From: Paracoccus wurundjeri
GTDB taxonomy: Bacteria; Pseudomonadota; Alphaproteobacteria; Rhodobacterales; Rhodobacteraceae
DNA: 64,000 bases
Direction of reading: 5' to 3'
NCBI RefSeq assembly: GCF_030678915.1
Contig: NZ_JAUUTZ010000019.1
Span: 26,398 to 90,397, forward strand
Shown: in pieces, positions 43,416-51,754 of the stretch
How the letters are laid out: each line of letters opens with the position of its first letter
How positions within the stretch are numbered: the stretch's first letter is position 1
Position numbers and translations under genes: made by a program
The notes under the pieces: generated by a model
The model's database searches: none
Told to the model about the DNA's origin: nothing
The model's input: only the letters and a program-made list of their open reading frames with translations

Positions 43416-44255
43416 TCATTGTGCTCCTGCCGCGTCGCCCGCTGTTCCTTCGTAACCGAAATCCTGCATCAGGCCGGCGATCGTGCCATCCGTGACCAAA
43501 GCGTCGATTGCCTCATCAACCTGAGTCCGCAAATAACTGTCGCGGGCCTTCATCAGAATGCCGACCCGCGTCACCGTATCGGGCACTGGCTTCATCGGAA
43601 TAGCGTGCAGTGCCGCAGCGTCGGGATTGCCGGATTTCTCAAGCTCCGCAAGAACCGGCTGCCAGATCATCATTCCCGCAATCGAGCCATCCGCGACCCG
43701 TCTGGCCATCAGTTCCATATCCGCATAGGGAAGCCTGATGAATCGCTGTTCTTCGGGCTGTTGCTGGTTCCAGGTGATGAACACACGCTCACCCATGGAT
43801 GACAGCGCGGTGCCCAGTTTGCGGTCGCGCGGAATATCCGGCAAAGCCCGGTAATCGTCTTTGACCGCCAGCACATAGGGCAGGCTGACATAGGGACGGC
43901 TAAGGACCGCCCAATCAGGGAAGGGCGAATTCTCTTGCACGGTCATACCGACCATGATGTCGCAGCTGTTATTCATCGCGATCTGCAACTCGTCCATGAA
44001 GCCTTCGCCGCTGGTGGGATAGCCGCCAAAGCCTTCGTGGAATTCCGCCGTCAGAAACAACGCATCGGCTATCGCCTGTGCCACGGCGCGATCGAATTCG
44101 CGGGTCTTGCCGGTCTGGTCCAGACAGACCTGCAATTTGTCGCCATCCATCCGCCGCGTATTATCCAGAAGCTCCGAGGGCACACCATAGCTTTGCGCAA
44201 AGGACGAGGTCGCGGCAGCAAAGCCCAGAACCCCCGCCAATAACCATTTTATCAT
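43416..44255 (-). CDS. Quinoprotein-associated periplasmic binding protein (MxaJ/XoxJ-like)
   Basis: 279 residues with signal peptide MIKWLLAGVLGFAAATSSFA|QS and a family-3 binding-protein fold (KLQVCLDQTGKTREFDRAVAQAIADALFL, IMVGMTVQENSPFPDWAVLSRPYVSLPYVLAVK). Family-3 homologues encoded beside PQQ dehydrogenases (MxaJ, XoxJ and TIGR03871-type) are thought to act in dehydrogenase maturation or as sensors, not in uptake. It is the last gene of the minus-strand quinoprotein operon, behind a stem-loop. Confidence 0.8.
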   Translation of the reverse strand: MIKWLLAGVLGFAAATSSFAQSYGVPSELLDNTRRMDGDKLQVCLDQTGKTREFDRAVAQAIADALFLTAEFHEGFGGYPTSGEGFMDELQIAMNNSCDIMVGMTVQENSPFPDWAVLSRPYVSLPYVLAVKDDYRALPDIPRDRKLGTALSSMGERVFITWNQQQPEEQRFIRLPYADMELMARRVADGSIAGMMIWQPVLAELEKSGNPDAAALHAIPMKPVPDTVTRVGILMKARDSYLRTQVDEAIDALVTDGTIAGLMQDFGYEGTAGDAAGAQ

Positions 44256-44277
44256 CCCGAAACCTTTCCTTACATGG

Positions 44278-44300
44278 AAAAGGGGGCCGAAACCCCCTTT
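44278..44300 (-). terminator. Hairpin between the PQQ dehydrogenase and the binding protein
   Basis: On the minus strand AAAGGGGG-N6-CCCCCTTT (44279-44300) forms an 8-bp stem whose 3-prime arm runs into TTTTCC. It is 23 bases after the dehydrogenase stop, so it may partly terminate or serve as an mRNA-stabilising stem before the binding-protein gene. Confidence 0.7.
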
Positions 44301-44322
44301 CCCGATCGCAGATCAGCGGGTT

Positions 44323-46086
44323 TTATTCAGCTTCGGTTTTCAGCTTGAACACGAAGATCGAGTTGCCATTGCCGTTCGGCAGCGGCGTTTCCGGGAAAGC
44401 CGACGCAATCGACGATGCCGAATTCGAGTAACCGGTGGGCACGACCAGATATTGCTCGCCATCGACCTCATAGGTAACCGGTGAGCCTCCGACCGGGGCG
44501 TTCAGGCGCTGTTGCCACAGAACATCTCCGGTTTCGTCGTCGAATGCCTTGATATAGCGTGCAGCGTCGCCGCCGAACACCAGACCTCCGGCAGTTGCCA
44601 GAACCGATGAGGTCGGTGCTTCGCGCTGCCGATGCTGCCACAGGTGATCGCCCTGCGTCGTATTGACGGACAGGGCTTCGAACAACCCGGCATTGTCCTG
44701 ACCTTCCGGCAGAACGCGCGGGCCGAACTTGACCGAACCGACCGCGTTACCGGCGGTGAATTCGGATTGCGTCGGCGTCACCTCGTTGCAGGCTTCGGTC
44801 AGAGGCACGTAATAGGTCTGGGTCAGCGGGCTATAGGAGCCCACCTGCCAAAGCTTGCCGCCCGAAACCGATGTGCAGACATGAACCGGTTGACCGACAG
44901 CGGTCGGAACCAGATCTTCGTTGATATGCACGGTGCCGTCGTCGTCGATCTTGGACACGACATTCTGGAACACGGTCTCTTTCGACCACAGATATTCGCC
45001 AGTCTCACGATCAAGCGCAAAGGCGATCCCGTTCTTGCCCGGAACCGAGATCAGCATCTTATGGGTTTCGCCGTCCACTTCCTGATCGACAAGAATACGC
45101 TCGAACGGGCTGTCAAGATCCCAGTTGTCGCGCGGCAGATGCTGATAGTACCATTTCAGTTTGCCGGTATTCACATCCAGCGCAAGCGTCGAGTTGGTGT
45201 AAAGCACGCTGCCATCGCCCGAGCCCCGGATCAGTTCGGCATAGGGTCCCGGCATGCCGACGCCCCAATAGGTCAGGCCAAGTTCCGGATCATAAGAGCC
45301 GGTCGTCCACGGAGTACCGCCCCAGCGATTTTCCGGCGGAACCTCGCCCCAGCTTTCCTGCTGTTCGGGGTTTTCCGGATCGTTGATGGTATTGAACCGC
45401 CAGAGTTCCTCGCCCGAGTTCAGGTCATGCGCCATGATATAGCATCCGCCTGCCGTGCCCGCGATCGAGCAGCCCGAGATCGCCGAGATGATCTTGTCAT
45501 CCACGATCAATGCGCCAACCGTGTAGGAATAGCCCTTTTTCCAATCGAGAACCTGCTTTTCCCACGCGATCTTGCCGGTCTTCGCTTCCAGAGCGACCAG
45601 TTTCGCGTCCGGCGTGGTCAGGATGATCTTATCGCCAGCCAGCGCGATCGAGTTCTTCTGACGGCGGGCCTGATTGGCCTGATAGGACCAGGTCGAATTC
45701 AGTTGCGGCAGGACGTGACGATAGGTCCACAGCAGATCGCCGGATTTCGCGTCAAGCGCCTCGACGATACCATCCGAGGTTTGCAGGAACATGACGCCGT
45801 CATGGATGAGTGGAACGGTTTCCTGAATGCCGACATCTGCCATCGGCCAGGCCCATGCCAGTTCTAGATCCTTGACGGTTTCCTTGTTGATCTGATCCAG
45901 TTCCGAGAAGCCGGTATTTGAATAGTTGCCACGCCATTGCAGCCAGTCGCCTTTCGGCGGATTAGCCAGCAATTCCGAGGTGACGGGGGTGTAATTATCC
46001 AGCACGCCTTGCGCAAAGGCCGCCGGAACACATGCGATCAGCGCGGTAGACGCGATCAGCAGATGTTTGCGAATGTCGAGTTTCAT
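44323..46086 (-). CDS. PQQ-dependent alcohol dehydrogenase with lanthanide-type D-x-D motif
   Basis: 587 residues, eight-blade beta-propeller. Signal peptide to about residue 25. W-docking motifs recur (LWTYRH, IAWEKQV, LWRFNT, LWQQRL). The catalytic Asp is D323 in RDNWDLDSPFE, and D325 two residues on is the extra lanthanide-coordinating Asp of XoxF/ExaF-type enzymes. However, the vicinal Cys-Cys expected near residues 138-147 is missing (ANQARRQKNS there) and the usual metal-binding Glu region is replaced by SGCSIAGTAGGCYIM. It oxidises a primary alcohol or aldehyde in the periplasm, passing electrons to the cytochrome encoded next. Start ATG follows AGGAGAGACC. Confidence 0.85.
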   Translation of the reverse strand: MKLDIRKHLLIASTALIACVPAAFAQGVLDNYTPVTSELLANPPKGDWLQWRGNYSNTGFSELDQINKETVKDLELAWAWPMADVGIQETVPLIHDGVMFLQTSDGIVEALDAKSGDLLWTYRHVLPQLNSTWSYQANQARRQKNSIALAGDKIILTTPDAKLVALEAKTGKIAWEKQVLDWKKGYSYTVGALIVDDKIISAISGCSIAGTAGGCYIMAHDLNSGEELWRFNTINDPENPEQQESWGEVPPENRWGGTPWTTGSYDPELGLTYWGVGMPGPYAELIRGSGDGSVLYTNSTLALDVNTGKLKWYYQHLPRDNWDLDSPFERILVDQEVDGETHKMLISVPGKNGIAFALDRETGEYLWSKETVFQNVVSKIDDDGTVHINEDLVPTAVGQPVHVCTSVSGGKLWQVGSYSPLTQTYYVPLTEACNEVTPTQSEFTAGNAVGSVKFGPRVLPEGQDNAGLFEALSVNTTQGDHLWQHRQREAPTSSVLATAGGLVFGGDAARYIKAFDDETGDVLWQQRLNAPVGGSPVTYEVDGEQYLVVPTGYSNSASSIASAFPETPLPNGNGNSIFVFKLKTEAE

Positions 46087-46139
46087 TCTGGGTCTCTCCT
46101 GAAGGCAGGCGGCTTCGGAATGGCCTGCCCGAATCTGAA

Positions 46140-46676
46140 TTATTTTTTGAATTTCGGCAGTTCCTTGCCCCAGGTATATGCCTGGGGCACATTCGTATCG
46201 CCTTCTTCTTCGCCGGCGGTTTCCTGATTGGCCAGCGCCAGCTCCGCCGCACCCTCCTTGGTTTCGGCAACAAGGCCGATCGAAGCCATATTCTCGGTGT
46301 CCATCGCCGTGTCGCCCGGCTTGGCACCGTTTTGCTGCATGATATATGCAACGATATTCAGATAGGTTTCCTCGCCCAGCTGACCCGGTTGCGCCGGCGG
46401 CATGGCAACCGAAATAAAGTCATACAGGCCGCCTGCGGTGTCCCAGTTCCCCATGATGTCCTGACCGAACAGCGCAGGCGCTTCGGGGCCCTCAAGGCGC
46501 ACGCCGTGGCAGCTTGCGCAATTAGATTGATAATCGGTTTGACCTGTCGACGCCTGTTCCGAGGTGAATCCCGCGGCAAAAACCGGGATTGATGATGAAA
46601 AGGTCATCGCAATGGCAGATGTGATGGTCAGGACGGCTGATCGTCCAAAGAGTTTGGCTGGCACCAGAACCTCCAT
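46140..46676 (-). CDS. Periplasmic cytochrome c, electron acceptor for the PQQ dehydrogenase
   Basis: 178 residues from the chosen start; a hydrophobic signal region (AVLTITSAIAMTFSSSIPVFA|AG) precedes one heme site CASCH (53-57) and a distal methionine in VAMPPAQPGQ. A long acidic C-terminal tail (ETAGEEEGDTNVPQ) is unusual. Start is uncertain: ATG 46676 gives the best signal peptide; ATG 46697 and GTG 46706 are also in frame. It lies 53 bases upstream of the dehydrogenase, as in moxG/xoxG-type pairs. Confidence 0.82.
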   Translation of the reverse strand: MEVLVPAKLFGRSAVLTITSAIAMTFSSSIPVFAAGFTSEQASTGQTDYQSNCASCHGVRLEGPEAPALFGQDIMGNWDTAGGLYDFISVAMPPAQPGQLGEETYLNIVAYIMQQNGAKPGDTAMDTENMASIGLVAETKEGAAELALANQETAGEEEGDTNVPQAYTWGKELPKFKK

Positions 46677-46987
46677 AAAGGTTGACCGGGACGGCATAAC
46701 CGCCACGGTTCGGTCTGAAGGCGGCTTTCACCGCCCCCTGGTTGCTCGCGGGAATGTCAAAGCTGTGCAAATCAAGCGTAAACCTCGCAAGGATACGGGT
46801 TGATTTGCGTGTCATTGGGTGTTCGCGCGCATTTTTATCGGCTGGTCATTTTGGAAATCTTCATGAGAAGTGCTCTGTTGATGATCAACCATAAGGATGA
46901 TGGATGCGCCTGTTTTCGGCGAAGTTCAAGAGGGCTGAAGGCCCGGAACCCTTAAAGATGTCGATAATTTGCCTAAAATGTTTCGAA
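46677..46987. other. 311-base intergenic region holding the quinoprotein promoter
   Basis: The region lies between two minus-strand genes and includes the widely spaced inverted repeat listed separately. AT-rich sequence at 46805-46995 suggests a promoter. No convincing gene is present; the plus-strand frame 46564-46803 mirrors the cytochrome gene. Confidence 0.5.
46767..46808. promoter_or_regulatory. Widely spaced inverted repeat upstream of the cytochrome/PQQ operon
   Basis: GCAAATCAA (46767-46775) and TTGATTTGC (46800-46808), perfect 9-bp arms separated by 24 bases, lie 91-132 bases upstream of the cytochrome start. The 24-base spacing equals that of the 28225-28264 repeat, though the arms differ. 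Confidence 0.45.
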
Positions 46988-47746
46988 TTAGTTAGCTCTT
47001 GCAACGAATTGTTTGTGCTGAATTTCTTTCTGCAATGCAGCACGAATCGCGCGGGTCAGCGTAACGTCTCCGCGCCAGAGGCCGAAGGCAAGCGATGTGC
47101 TTTCGCCTGCCGCCGCGGGCAGGTCATGAGAGAGGGTTCCGGCCGGCAGCGGCGTCAGACTCGAGGCGATGGCTTCGCCGCCCTGCCGCAGCCAGACAGC
47201 CAGATCGGCCTTGGTGGCCAGTGGGTGCGGCTGCCAGCCCCCGGCTCGCATCCAGCTTGACAGTTGCACCCGGTTCAGCCCCGCCGAACCCATGAAGACC
47301 CCGACCTTGGCGCCCCGGGCAGGGGGGGCGCTGTCGCCGAGCCGCACCAGACCGATCCGCCCGCCATTCGGCAGCAGCGTCAGAAATCCGCGATTGGCTG
47401 CGCTGTCGGCCAATCCTCCGCCCAGTATATCGCATTGCCCGCGCCCGATTTGCCAGTCGCGCGGATTGAAGGACCGGCCCATATTCGCGATCTCGACCAC
47501 CTGAAGCCGCAGGTCCAGATCCCGTGCGACACCTTGCATCAGGGCAAGCTCATATCCCGGTCGGGTCGCGTCGTCGGCGCGGATCAACTCGCTGTTCCTG
47601 TCGGGAACGCAAAGGCGCAAAATCCCATTCTCCACCCGCTCGCTCAGCGAGGTATCGGGCGGCAGATGGCTTAGCGCGACCAATAGCAGCGTAATCACAC
47701 CGATATCGATTACGGGTTTCCGCCATCGCCTCCAGCCTTTGGTCAC
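46988..47746 (-). CDS. Membrane-anchored binding-protein-like component of the quinoprotein ABC system
   Basis: 252 residues. An N-terminal signal anchor (PVIDIGVITLLLVALSHL) leads to a family-3 binding-like domain (GILRLCVPDRNSELIRADDATRPGYELALMQGVARDLDL and QCDILGGGLADSAANRGFL). The C terminus (...EIQHKQFVARAN) is basic. GTG start at 47746 overlaps the permease stop (GTGA), so the two are translated together. It looks like a second TIGR03871-like receptor, here joined to an ABC-2 exporter; a substrate-sensing or quinoprotein-assembly role is plausible. Confidence 0.75.
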   Translation of the reverse strand: MTKGWRRWRKPVIDIGVITLLLVALSHLPPDTSLSERVENGILRLCVPDRNSELIRADDATRPGYELALMQGVARDLDLRLQVVEIANMGRSFNPRDWQIGRGQCDILGGGLADSAANRGFLTLLPNGGRIGLVRLGDSAPPARGAKVGVFMGSAGLNRVQLSSWMRAGGWQPHPLATKADLAVWLRQGGEAIASSLTPLPAGTLSHDLPAAAGESTSLAFGLWRGDVTLTRAIRAALQKEIQHKQFVARAN

Positions 47747-48552
47747 CTGCCGAAACTCCGCAAGGCCCACAGGAAGAAGCCGATCATGCCGATGCCCACC
47801 AGACCAAAGCCGATATGCGGCGGAAACTGGTTGAAGTTGATCAGAATACCTCGCAAGGCATCGACCGCATAGGTGATCGGATTGGCGTAGATCAGCATGA
47901 TCAGCCATTCGGGGTAGCTGGCGACCAGCTGGGTGCGCGTCAGCGACGGATCCAGTGGAAAGACCGAGGACGAGGCGAAATAAAGCGGCAGGATCACCGT
48001 ATTCGAGAACACGCCGAAACCTTCGAAACTCCGGACCTTTCCGGCCAGAACCACACCGAAGCAGGTCAAGGCGAAGGACAGCGCGAACATATAGGCAATC
48101 GCCTGTGCGACCTGTGGCGCGGTCAGCGTGACATCGGCGAAACGCGCAAGGATCAGGACCAGCGTGCCATGCCCGGTTGCCGCCGTCGCACCGCCCAGAA
48201 CCTTGCCCAGCAGCACCGCCCATCGCGGCATGGGCGAGACCAGAATTTCGCGCAGGAACCCGAATTCGCGATCCCAGATGACCGAGACCGCGAACTGGAT
48301 CGAGGTATACATAATGTTCAGCACGATCACGGCGGGGAACAGAAATTGCAGATAGCTGTAGGGCAGGACCAGCCGCACTTCGCCGAAAACCTCGCCCCGG
48401 AAATAGGGATTCAGCCCGACGCCAAGGATCAGCAGCCAGATCAGCGGGCGGCTGACGCCCCCCAGAAGCTGGCCCTTGTCGCGGGTCGCGCGCATGATCT
48501 CGCGCAGCCAGACGCCATGAATGCCCCGCAATATGGGAAGAAATGAGCTCAT
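47743..48552 (-). CDS. ABC-2 type permease (PedC-like, quinoprotein alcohol-oxidation system)
   Basis: 269 residues with six transmembrane helices of the ABC-2 fold (LLGGVSRPLIWLLILGVGLNPYF, LPYSYLQFLFPAVIVLNIMY, REFGFLREILVSPMPRWAVL). Such permeases sit beside PQQ-dependent alcohol dehydrogenase genes in pseudomonads (ped cluster), where they are annotated as alcohol ABC transporters. Overlaps both neighbours by four bases. Confidence 0.82.
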   Translation of the reverse strand: MSSFLPILRGIHGVWLREIMRATRDKGQLLGGVSRPLIWLLILGVGLNPYFRGEVFGEVRLVLPYSYLQFLFPAVIVLNIMYTSIQFAVSVIWDREFGFLREILVSPMPRWAVLLGKVLGGATAATGHGTLVLILARFADVTLTAPQVAQAIAYMFALSFALTCFGVVLAGKVRSFEGFGVFSNTVILPLYFASSSVFPLDPSLTRTQLVASYPEWLIMLIYANPITYAVDALRGILINFNQFPPHIGFGLVGIGMIGFFLWALRSFGR

Positions 48553-49553
48553 CGCCGCCCCGCCCGCCGCCCGGCATTGCGCTGCGCCTCGCGTTCGCCA
48601 TCGGTGCGGTCACGCAGAACCCGGCCGGTCAGGCTTAGGAAAACGCCTTCCAGCGTCGGCCCCTCGAACCGCATCTCGCGCAGGCGATTGCCGAAGCGGG
48701 CCAGAAATCCCGCGACGAAATCCTCGTCCCCGGCCGGAATGGCCAAAGCTTCAGGGCTGACGGCATGAGAGTCGGGATAGGCGGCCAGAAGCGCCGCATG
48801 ATCGGCAGGGGTCGCCGCAACCACATGCAGGAAGCTTTGGCCCAGTTCCCGCTTCAACTGACCGGGCGTGCCTTCGGCGATGATGCGGCCCTTGTCGATA
48901 ATGCAGATGCGGTCGGCATCCTCGACCTCTTCGATATAATGGGTGGTGGTCAGAAGTGTCAGCCCGCGTTCGCGCCGCTGCCGGTTCAGATAGGCCCAGA
49001 TTCGCGCCCGTGTCTGTGCGTCCAGCCCCACTGTCGGCTCATCCAGAAACAGGATCTGCGGCTTATGCATCAATGCGCGCGCGATCTCGAGCCGCCGCTT
49101 CATGCCACCGGAAAAGCTGCGCACGATGGCCTCGCGCCAGCCGGTCAGTTCGACCAGATCAAGCACCCTGTCGATCGCTTCGGCACGCAGGCGGCCCGGT
49201 ATACCGTATACCCGGCCATGAAAGTCCAGATTTTCCTCGGCCGAAAGCCGGTCGTCCAGGCTTGGATCCTGGAACACCATCCCGATCGACAGCCGCACCT
49301 GACGCGAGGCCCGGCACACATCATGCCCCGCCACTTCGACCAGCCCTTTATCGGCATCGCGCAGTGTCGCCAGGACCGAGATCAGCGATGTCTTGCCCGC
49401 CCCGTTCGGCCCCAGCAGAGCAAAGGAACTGCCGCGCCCGACCGATAGCGAAACATCGTCAAGCGCCACCTGTCCGCCATATTTCAGCGACAGATGCTCG
49501 ACCCGCACGGCCGGCCCCGCCCTTTCGGCGGTCTCATGAGGCTGGATCAACAA
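48549..49553 (-). CDS. ABC-2 ATPase of the quinoprotein-associated transporter
   Basis: Core of 270-plus residues with Walker A LLGPNGAGKTS, Q-loop MVFQDPSLDDRL, signature FSGGMKRRLEIARALM, Walker B ILFLDEPTVGLD, His-loop TTTHYIEE; a C-terminal extension of about 80 residues includes EGPTLEGVFLSLTGRVLR. The start is uncertain: TTG 49553 (after GGAAGG) is used here; GTG 49508 or GTG 49721 (which overlaps the upstream gene's stop as GTGA) are alternatives. The upstream extension from 49721 has no family match. Confidence 0.78.
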   Translation of the reverse strand: MLIQPHETAERAGPAVRVEHLSLKYGGQVALDDVSLSVGRGSSFALLGPNGAGKTSLISVLATLRDADKGLVEVAGHDVCRASRQVRLSIGMVFQDPSLDDRLSAEENLDFHGRVYGIPGRLRAEAIDRVLDLVELTGWREAIVRSFSGGMKRRLEIARALMHKPQILFLDEPTVGLDAQTRARIWAYLNRQRRERGLTLLTTTHYIEEVEDADRICIIDKGRIIAEGTPGQLKRELGQSFLHVVAATPADHAALLAAYPDSHAVSPEALAIPAGDEDFVAGFLARFGNRLREMRFEGPTLEGVFLSLTGRVLRDRTDGEREAQRNAGRRAGRR

Positions 49554-49717
49554 GGATATGGACCTTCCGGCAAAATCGGCTTCCTGACAGTTGGTCTGGT
49601 TGACTTCCCCACGGCCATACTCTTCCGGCGGGCGCAGGGAAAGACCGCAAATATAGGGTCTCGGGCTGGCACGGGTGAAATGGAGGCCCTGCCGGTTCGG
49701 GAATCCCGCAGCAGGGA

Positions 49718-50173
49718 TCACCTGCCGCGCAGCGCCGCGTTCAGGGCCGTGTCAAGCGCCTGCAGGAAGCGGGATCGATCGGCTTTTGTGAATGACGGGC
49801 CATTCCCGCGGAAAAAGGGATCCGCGGCGCGGATGTCGCTCATCAGATCGCGGACCGCAAGCCTTTGGCCGATATTCGTCTGTTTCAGCTCTTCTCCGGT
49901 CGGGGTAAGAACACGGGCGCCCGCCTTGATGCAGCGATCGGCAAGCGGGATATCGGCGGTCACCACCACATCGCCCTGATCACAATGCGCGGCGATCCAT
50001 TGATCCGCCTCATCCGGCCCCTCGTCTACGATTACCAGCGACACCAGCGGGTTTTGCGATGGTCGCAGACCTCCATTGCACACCAGAATCATGGGAACCT
50101 GCATGCGGGTGGCCACGCGCTCGGCCTCGGTTTTCACCGGACAGGCGTCGGCGTCGATATATAGCGTGGTCAT
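49718..50173 (-). CDS. YaiI/YqxD (DUF188) family protein
   Basis: 151 residues, PIN-like fold family of unknown function, with the characteristic N terminus [18 protein letters not shown], then [16 protein letters not shown] and an R-x-F-L-x-x-L motif near the end. ATG 50173 is used; the earlier frame start is unlikely. It is encoded just upstream of the ABC-2 ATPase and may be a chance neighbour. Confidence 0.85.
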   Translation of the reverse strand: MTTLYIDADACPVKTEAERVATRMQVPMILVCNGGLRPSQNPLVSLVIVDEGPDEADQWIAAHCDQGDVVVTADIPLADRCIKAGARVLTPTGEELKQTNIGQRLAVRDLMSDIRAADPFFRGNGPSFTKADRSRFLQALDTALNAALRGR

Positions 50174-50331
50174 GATCGTCTTTCGGCTTGTCGAACACAT
50201 AGCATACCGCCTTGTACGGGGACGGCAACGCCGGTCGTCGTCCCGGATAGGAGGAAGGGCGCTCCGCTCTGCGACCGGCCGGAATGCGGCAGGTATTGCC
50301 GGGATTGTCCGTTGTCATAGGGGAGTTGTGG

Positions 50332-51534
50332 CTACAGCAATTCCCTAAGGTCGAAATCCGGATTGGCGACCTGATCCGGCAGTGGCGAGCGTTCCGCTTC
50401 GATCAGGCGTTTGCCGATCATGTAGCCGCGCGGATCGTTCATCGCGTCGACCGCCAGTAGCGTTTCGCCCCTGAAATACCAGTGCGAGCGGCTTTCGGGC
50501 GATTTTCCCGGGCGGATGATGACCCGGTCATAACCAGTGTTCAGCCCGGCGATCTGAAGCTTGACGTCATATTGATCGGACCAGAACCACGGTTTCGGGA
50601 TGTAATCCTGCGCATGGCCCAGCATATTGGCGGCAACCGCTTCGGCCTGATCGATGGCGTTCTGGACACTTTCTAGGCGGATCCGCGCGCCGCGATACGG
50701 CAAGCGGGTGCAATCGCCCGCCGCCCAGATATGAGCATCACTGGTCCTGCCCTGCGCATCGACAAGGATTCCGCCATCGCAGGCAAGACCCGCCGCCGCC
50801 GCCAGATCGTCATTGGGCAGCACGCCGATGCCGATAATGACGAAATCCGCCACGCATTCCGGACCATCGGCGAATTCGGCGGTGATGCCATTCCCGGGGC
50901 GGAGACGCTGCAGCCGGGCATCCTCGCGGATCTCGACGCCATGCGCGCGGTGAAGATCGCGAAAGAAGTCCGAGGTTTCGGGGGCGGCGACACGTTGCAG
51001 GATCCGGGGCGCCATTTCCGCAAGGGTGACATGCAGGCCCAGTCTGGCGGCGACGGCTGCGGCCTCGAGCCCGATATAGCCGCCTCCGACGATCAGCAGC
51101 CGCTGTCCGGGCCGGAATTCGGGCGCCATCCGGTCAGTATCGGCGAGGGTGCGGACGGCATGGATGCCGGGCAGATCACCGCCCATCGCGGCAGGCAGCA
51201 ATCGCGGAGAGGCTCCGGTCGTCAGGGCAAGCTTGTCATATGAGATAGTGTTGCCCGCCAGCTTGATCTGCCTTGAGCCGGGCTGGATCGCGCTGACCTG
51301 CCGCCCGTGGATCAGGGTGATCTCGTGGTCGCGATAGAAACGTTCGGGGCGAAGATAAAGCTGTTCGCGCGCCATTTCTTTCATCAGGTATTTCTTGGAA
51401 AGCGGTGGCCGCTGATAAGGCAGCACGTCTTCGCCGCAGATCAGCGTAAGCTTCCCGTCATGTCCAAGCTGCCGCAATTTGGCAGCAAGCGCCGCCCCTG
51501 CCTGTCCGCCGCCGATAATCGCGATATGGCTCAT
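50332..51534 (-). CDS. FAD-dependent ferredoxin:NAD(P)H reductase (putidaredoxin-reductase type)
   Basis: 400 residues. FAD motif IAIIGGGQAGAALAAKL, NAD motif LLIVGGGYIGLEAAAVAARLG, second FAD motif IWAAGDCTRLPYRG and a C-terminal domain as in putidaredoxin and rhodocoxin reductases. It transfers electrons from NAD(P)H to a 2Fe-2S ferredoxin of the kind encoded at 58996-59319. It is divergent from the operon that ends with that ferredoxin, with only 163 bases between starts, so joint regulation is likely. Confidence 0.88.
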   Translation of the reverse strand: MSHIAIIGGGQAGAALAAKLRQLGHDGKLTLICGEDVLPYQRPPLSKKYLMKEMAREQLYLRPERFYRDHEITLIHGRQVSAIQPGSRQIKLAGNTISYDKLALTTGASPRLLPAAMGGDLPGIHAVRTLADTDRMAPEFRPGQRLLIVGGGYIGLEAAAVAARLGLHVTLAEMAPRILQRVAAPETSDFFRDLHRAHGVEIREDARLQRLRPGNGITAEFADGPECVADFVIIGIGVLPNDDLAAAAGLACDGGILVDAQGRTSDAHIWAAGDCTRLPYRGARIRLESVQNAIDQAEAVAANMLGHAQDYIPKPWFWSDQYDVKLQIAGLNTGYDRVIIRPGKSPESRSHWYFRGETLLAVDAMNDPRGYMIGKRLIEAERSPLPDQVANPDFDLRELL

Positions 51535-51639
51535 CCTGATGATCTTCCTCTGTCTTTCACCGGCCTGCGATTCGTGACGATCTGGCGGCCGGAACTACCG
51601 GCAAACCGTTCATCTTCCCGGCTTTTCAAAAAAACTTAT

Positions 51640-51658
51640 CAATTAGTTTGACCAATTG
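51640..51658. promoter_or_regulatory. RutR/TetR-like operator in the divergent promoter
   Basis: CAATT.GT...AC.AATTG forms a 19-bp imperfect palindrome (51640-51658) and also contains TTGACCA-AT-TG (51648-51658), which matches the left half and centre of the RutR consensus TTGACCANNTGGTCAA. It lies between the reductase start (51534) and the leader ATG (51698), and the operon encodes a RutR-like TetR protein. Confidence 0.5.
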
Positions 51659-51697
51659 CTATGAATTTGTTTAGCCTGCCATGCAGTGGAGGAGCAC

Positions 51698-51754
51698 ATG
51701 ACGGAATTCATCACGCCGACCGGGGCCACCGGCGCCGGAGGGCTGCCGAGATGA
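51698..51754 (+). CDS. 18-residue leader peptide translationally coupled to the amidohydrolase gene
   Basis: ATG 51698 has a strong GGAGG site six bases upstream. The ORF encodes MTEFITPTGATGAGGLPR and its TGA overlaps the next gene's ATG in ATGA (51751-51754). The next gene has only a weak site of its own (GGAGGG about ten bases away). A leader that loads ribosomes for the next gene is the simplest reading. Confidence 0.55.
   Translation: MTEFITPTGATGAGGLPR

Noticed and set aside
46564..46803. 79-codon plus-strand frame over the cytochrome c promoter
   Set aside because: Mostly antisense to the cytochrome signal region; no supporting signals.
49554..49721. N-terminal extension of the ABC-2 ATPase back to GTG 49721
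   Set aside because: The extra 56 residues resemble no family and would need a start that overlaps the DUF188 stop; the later TTG/GTG starts fit the ATPase fold better, although the GTGA junction is noted.
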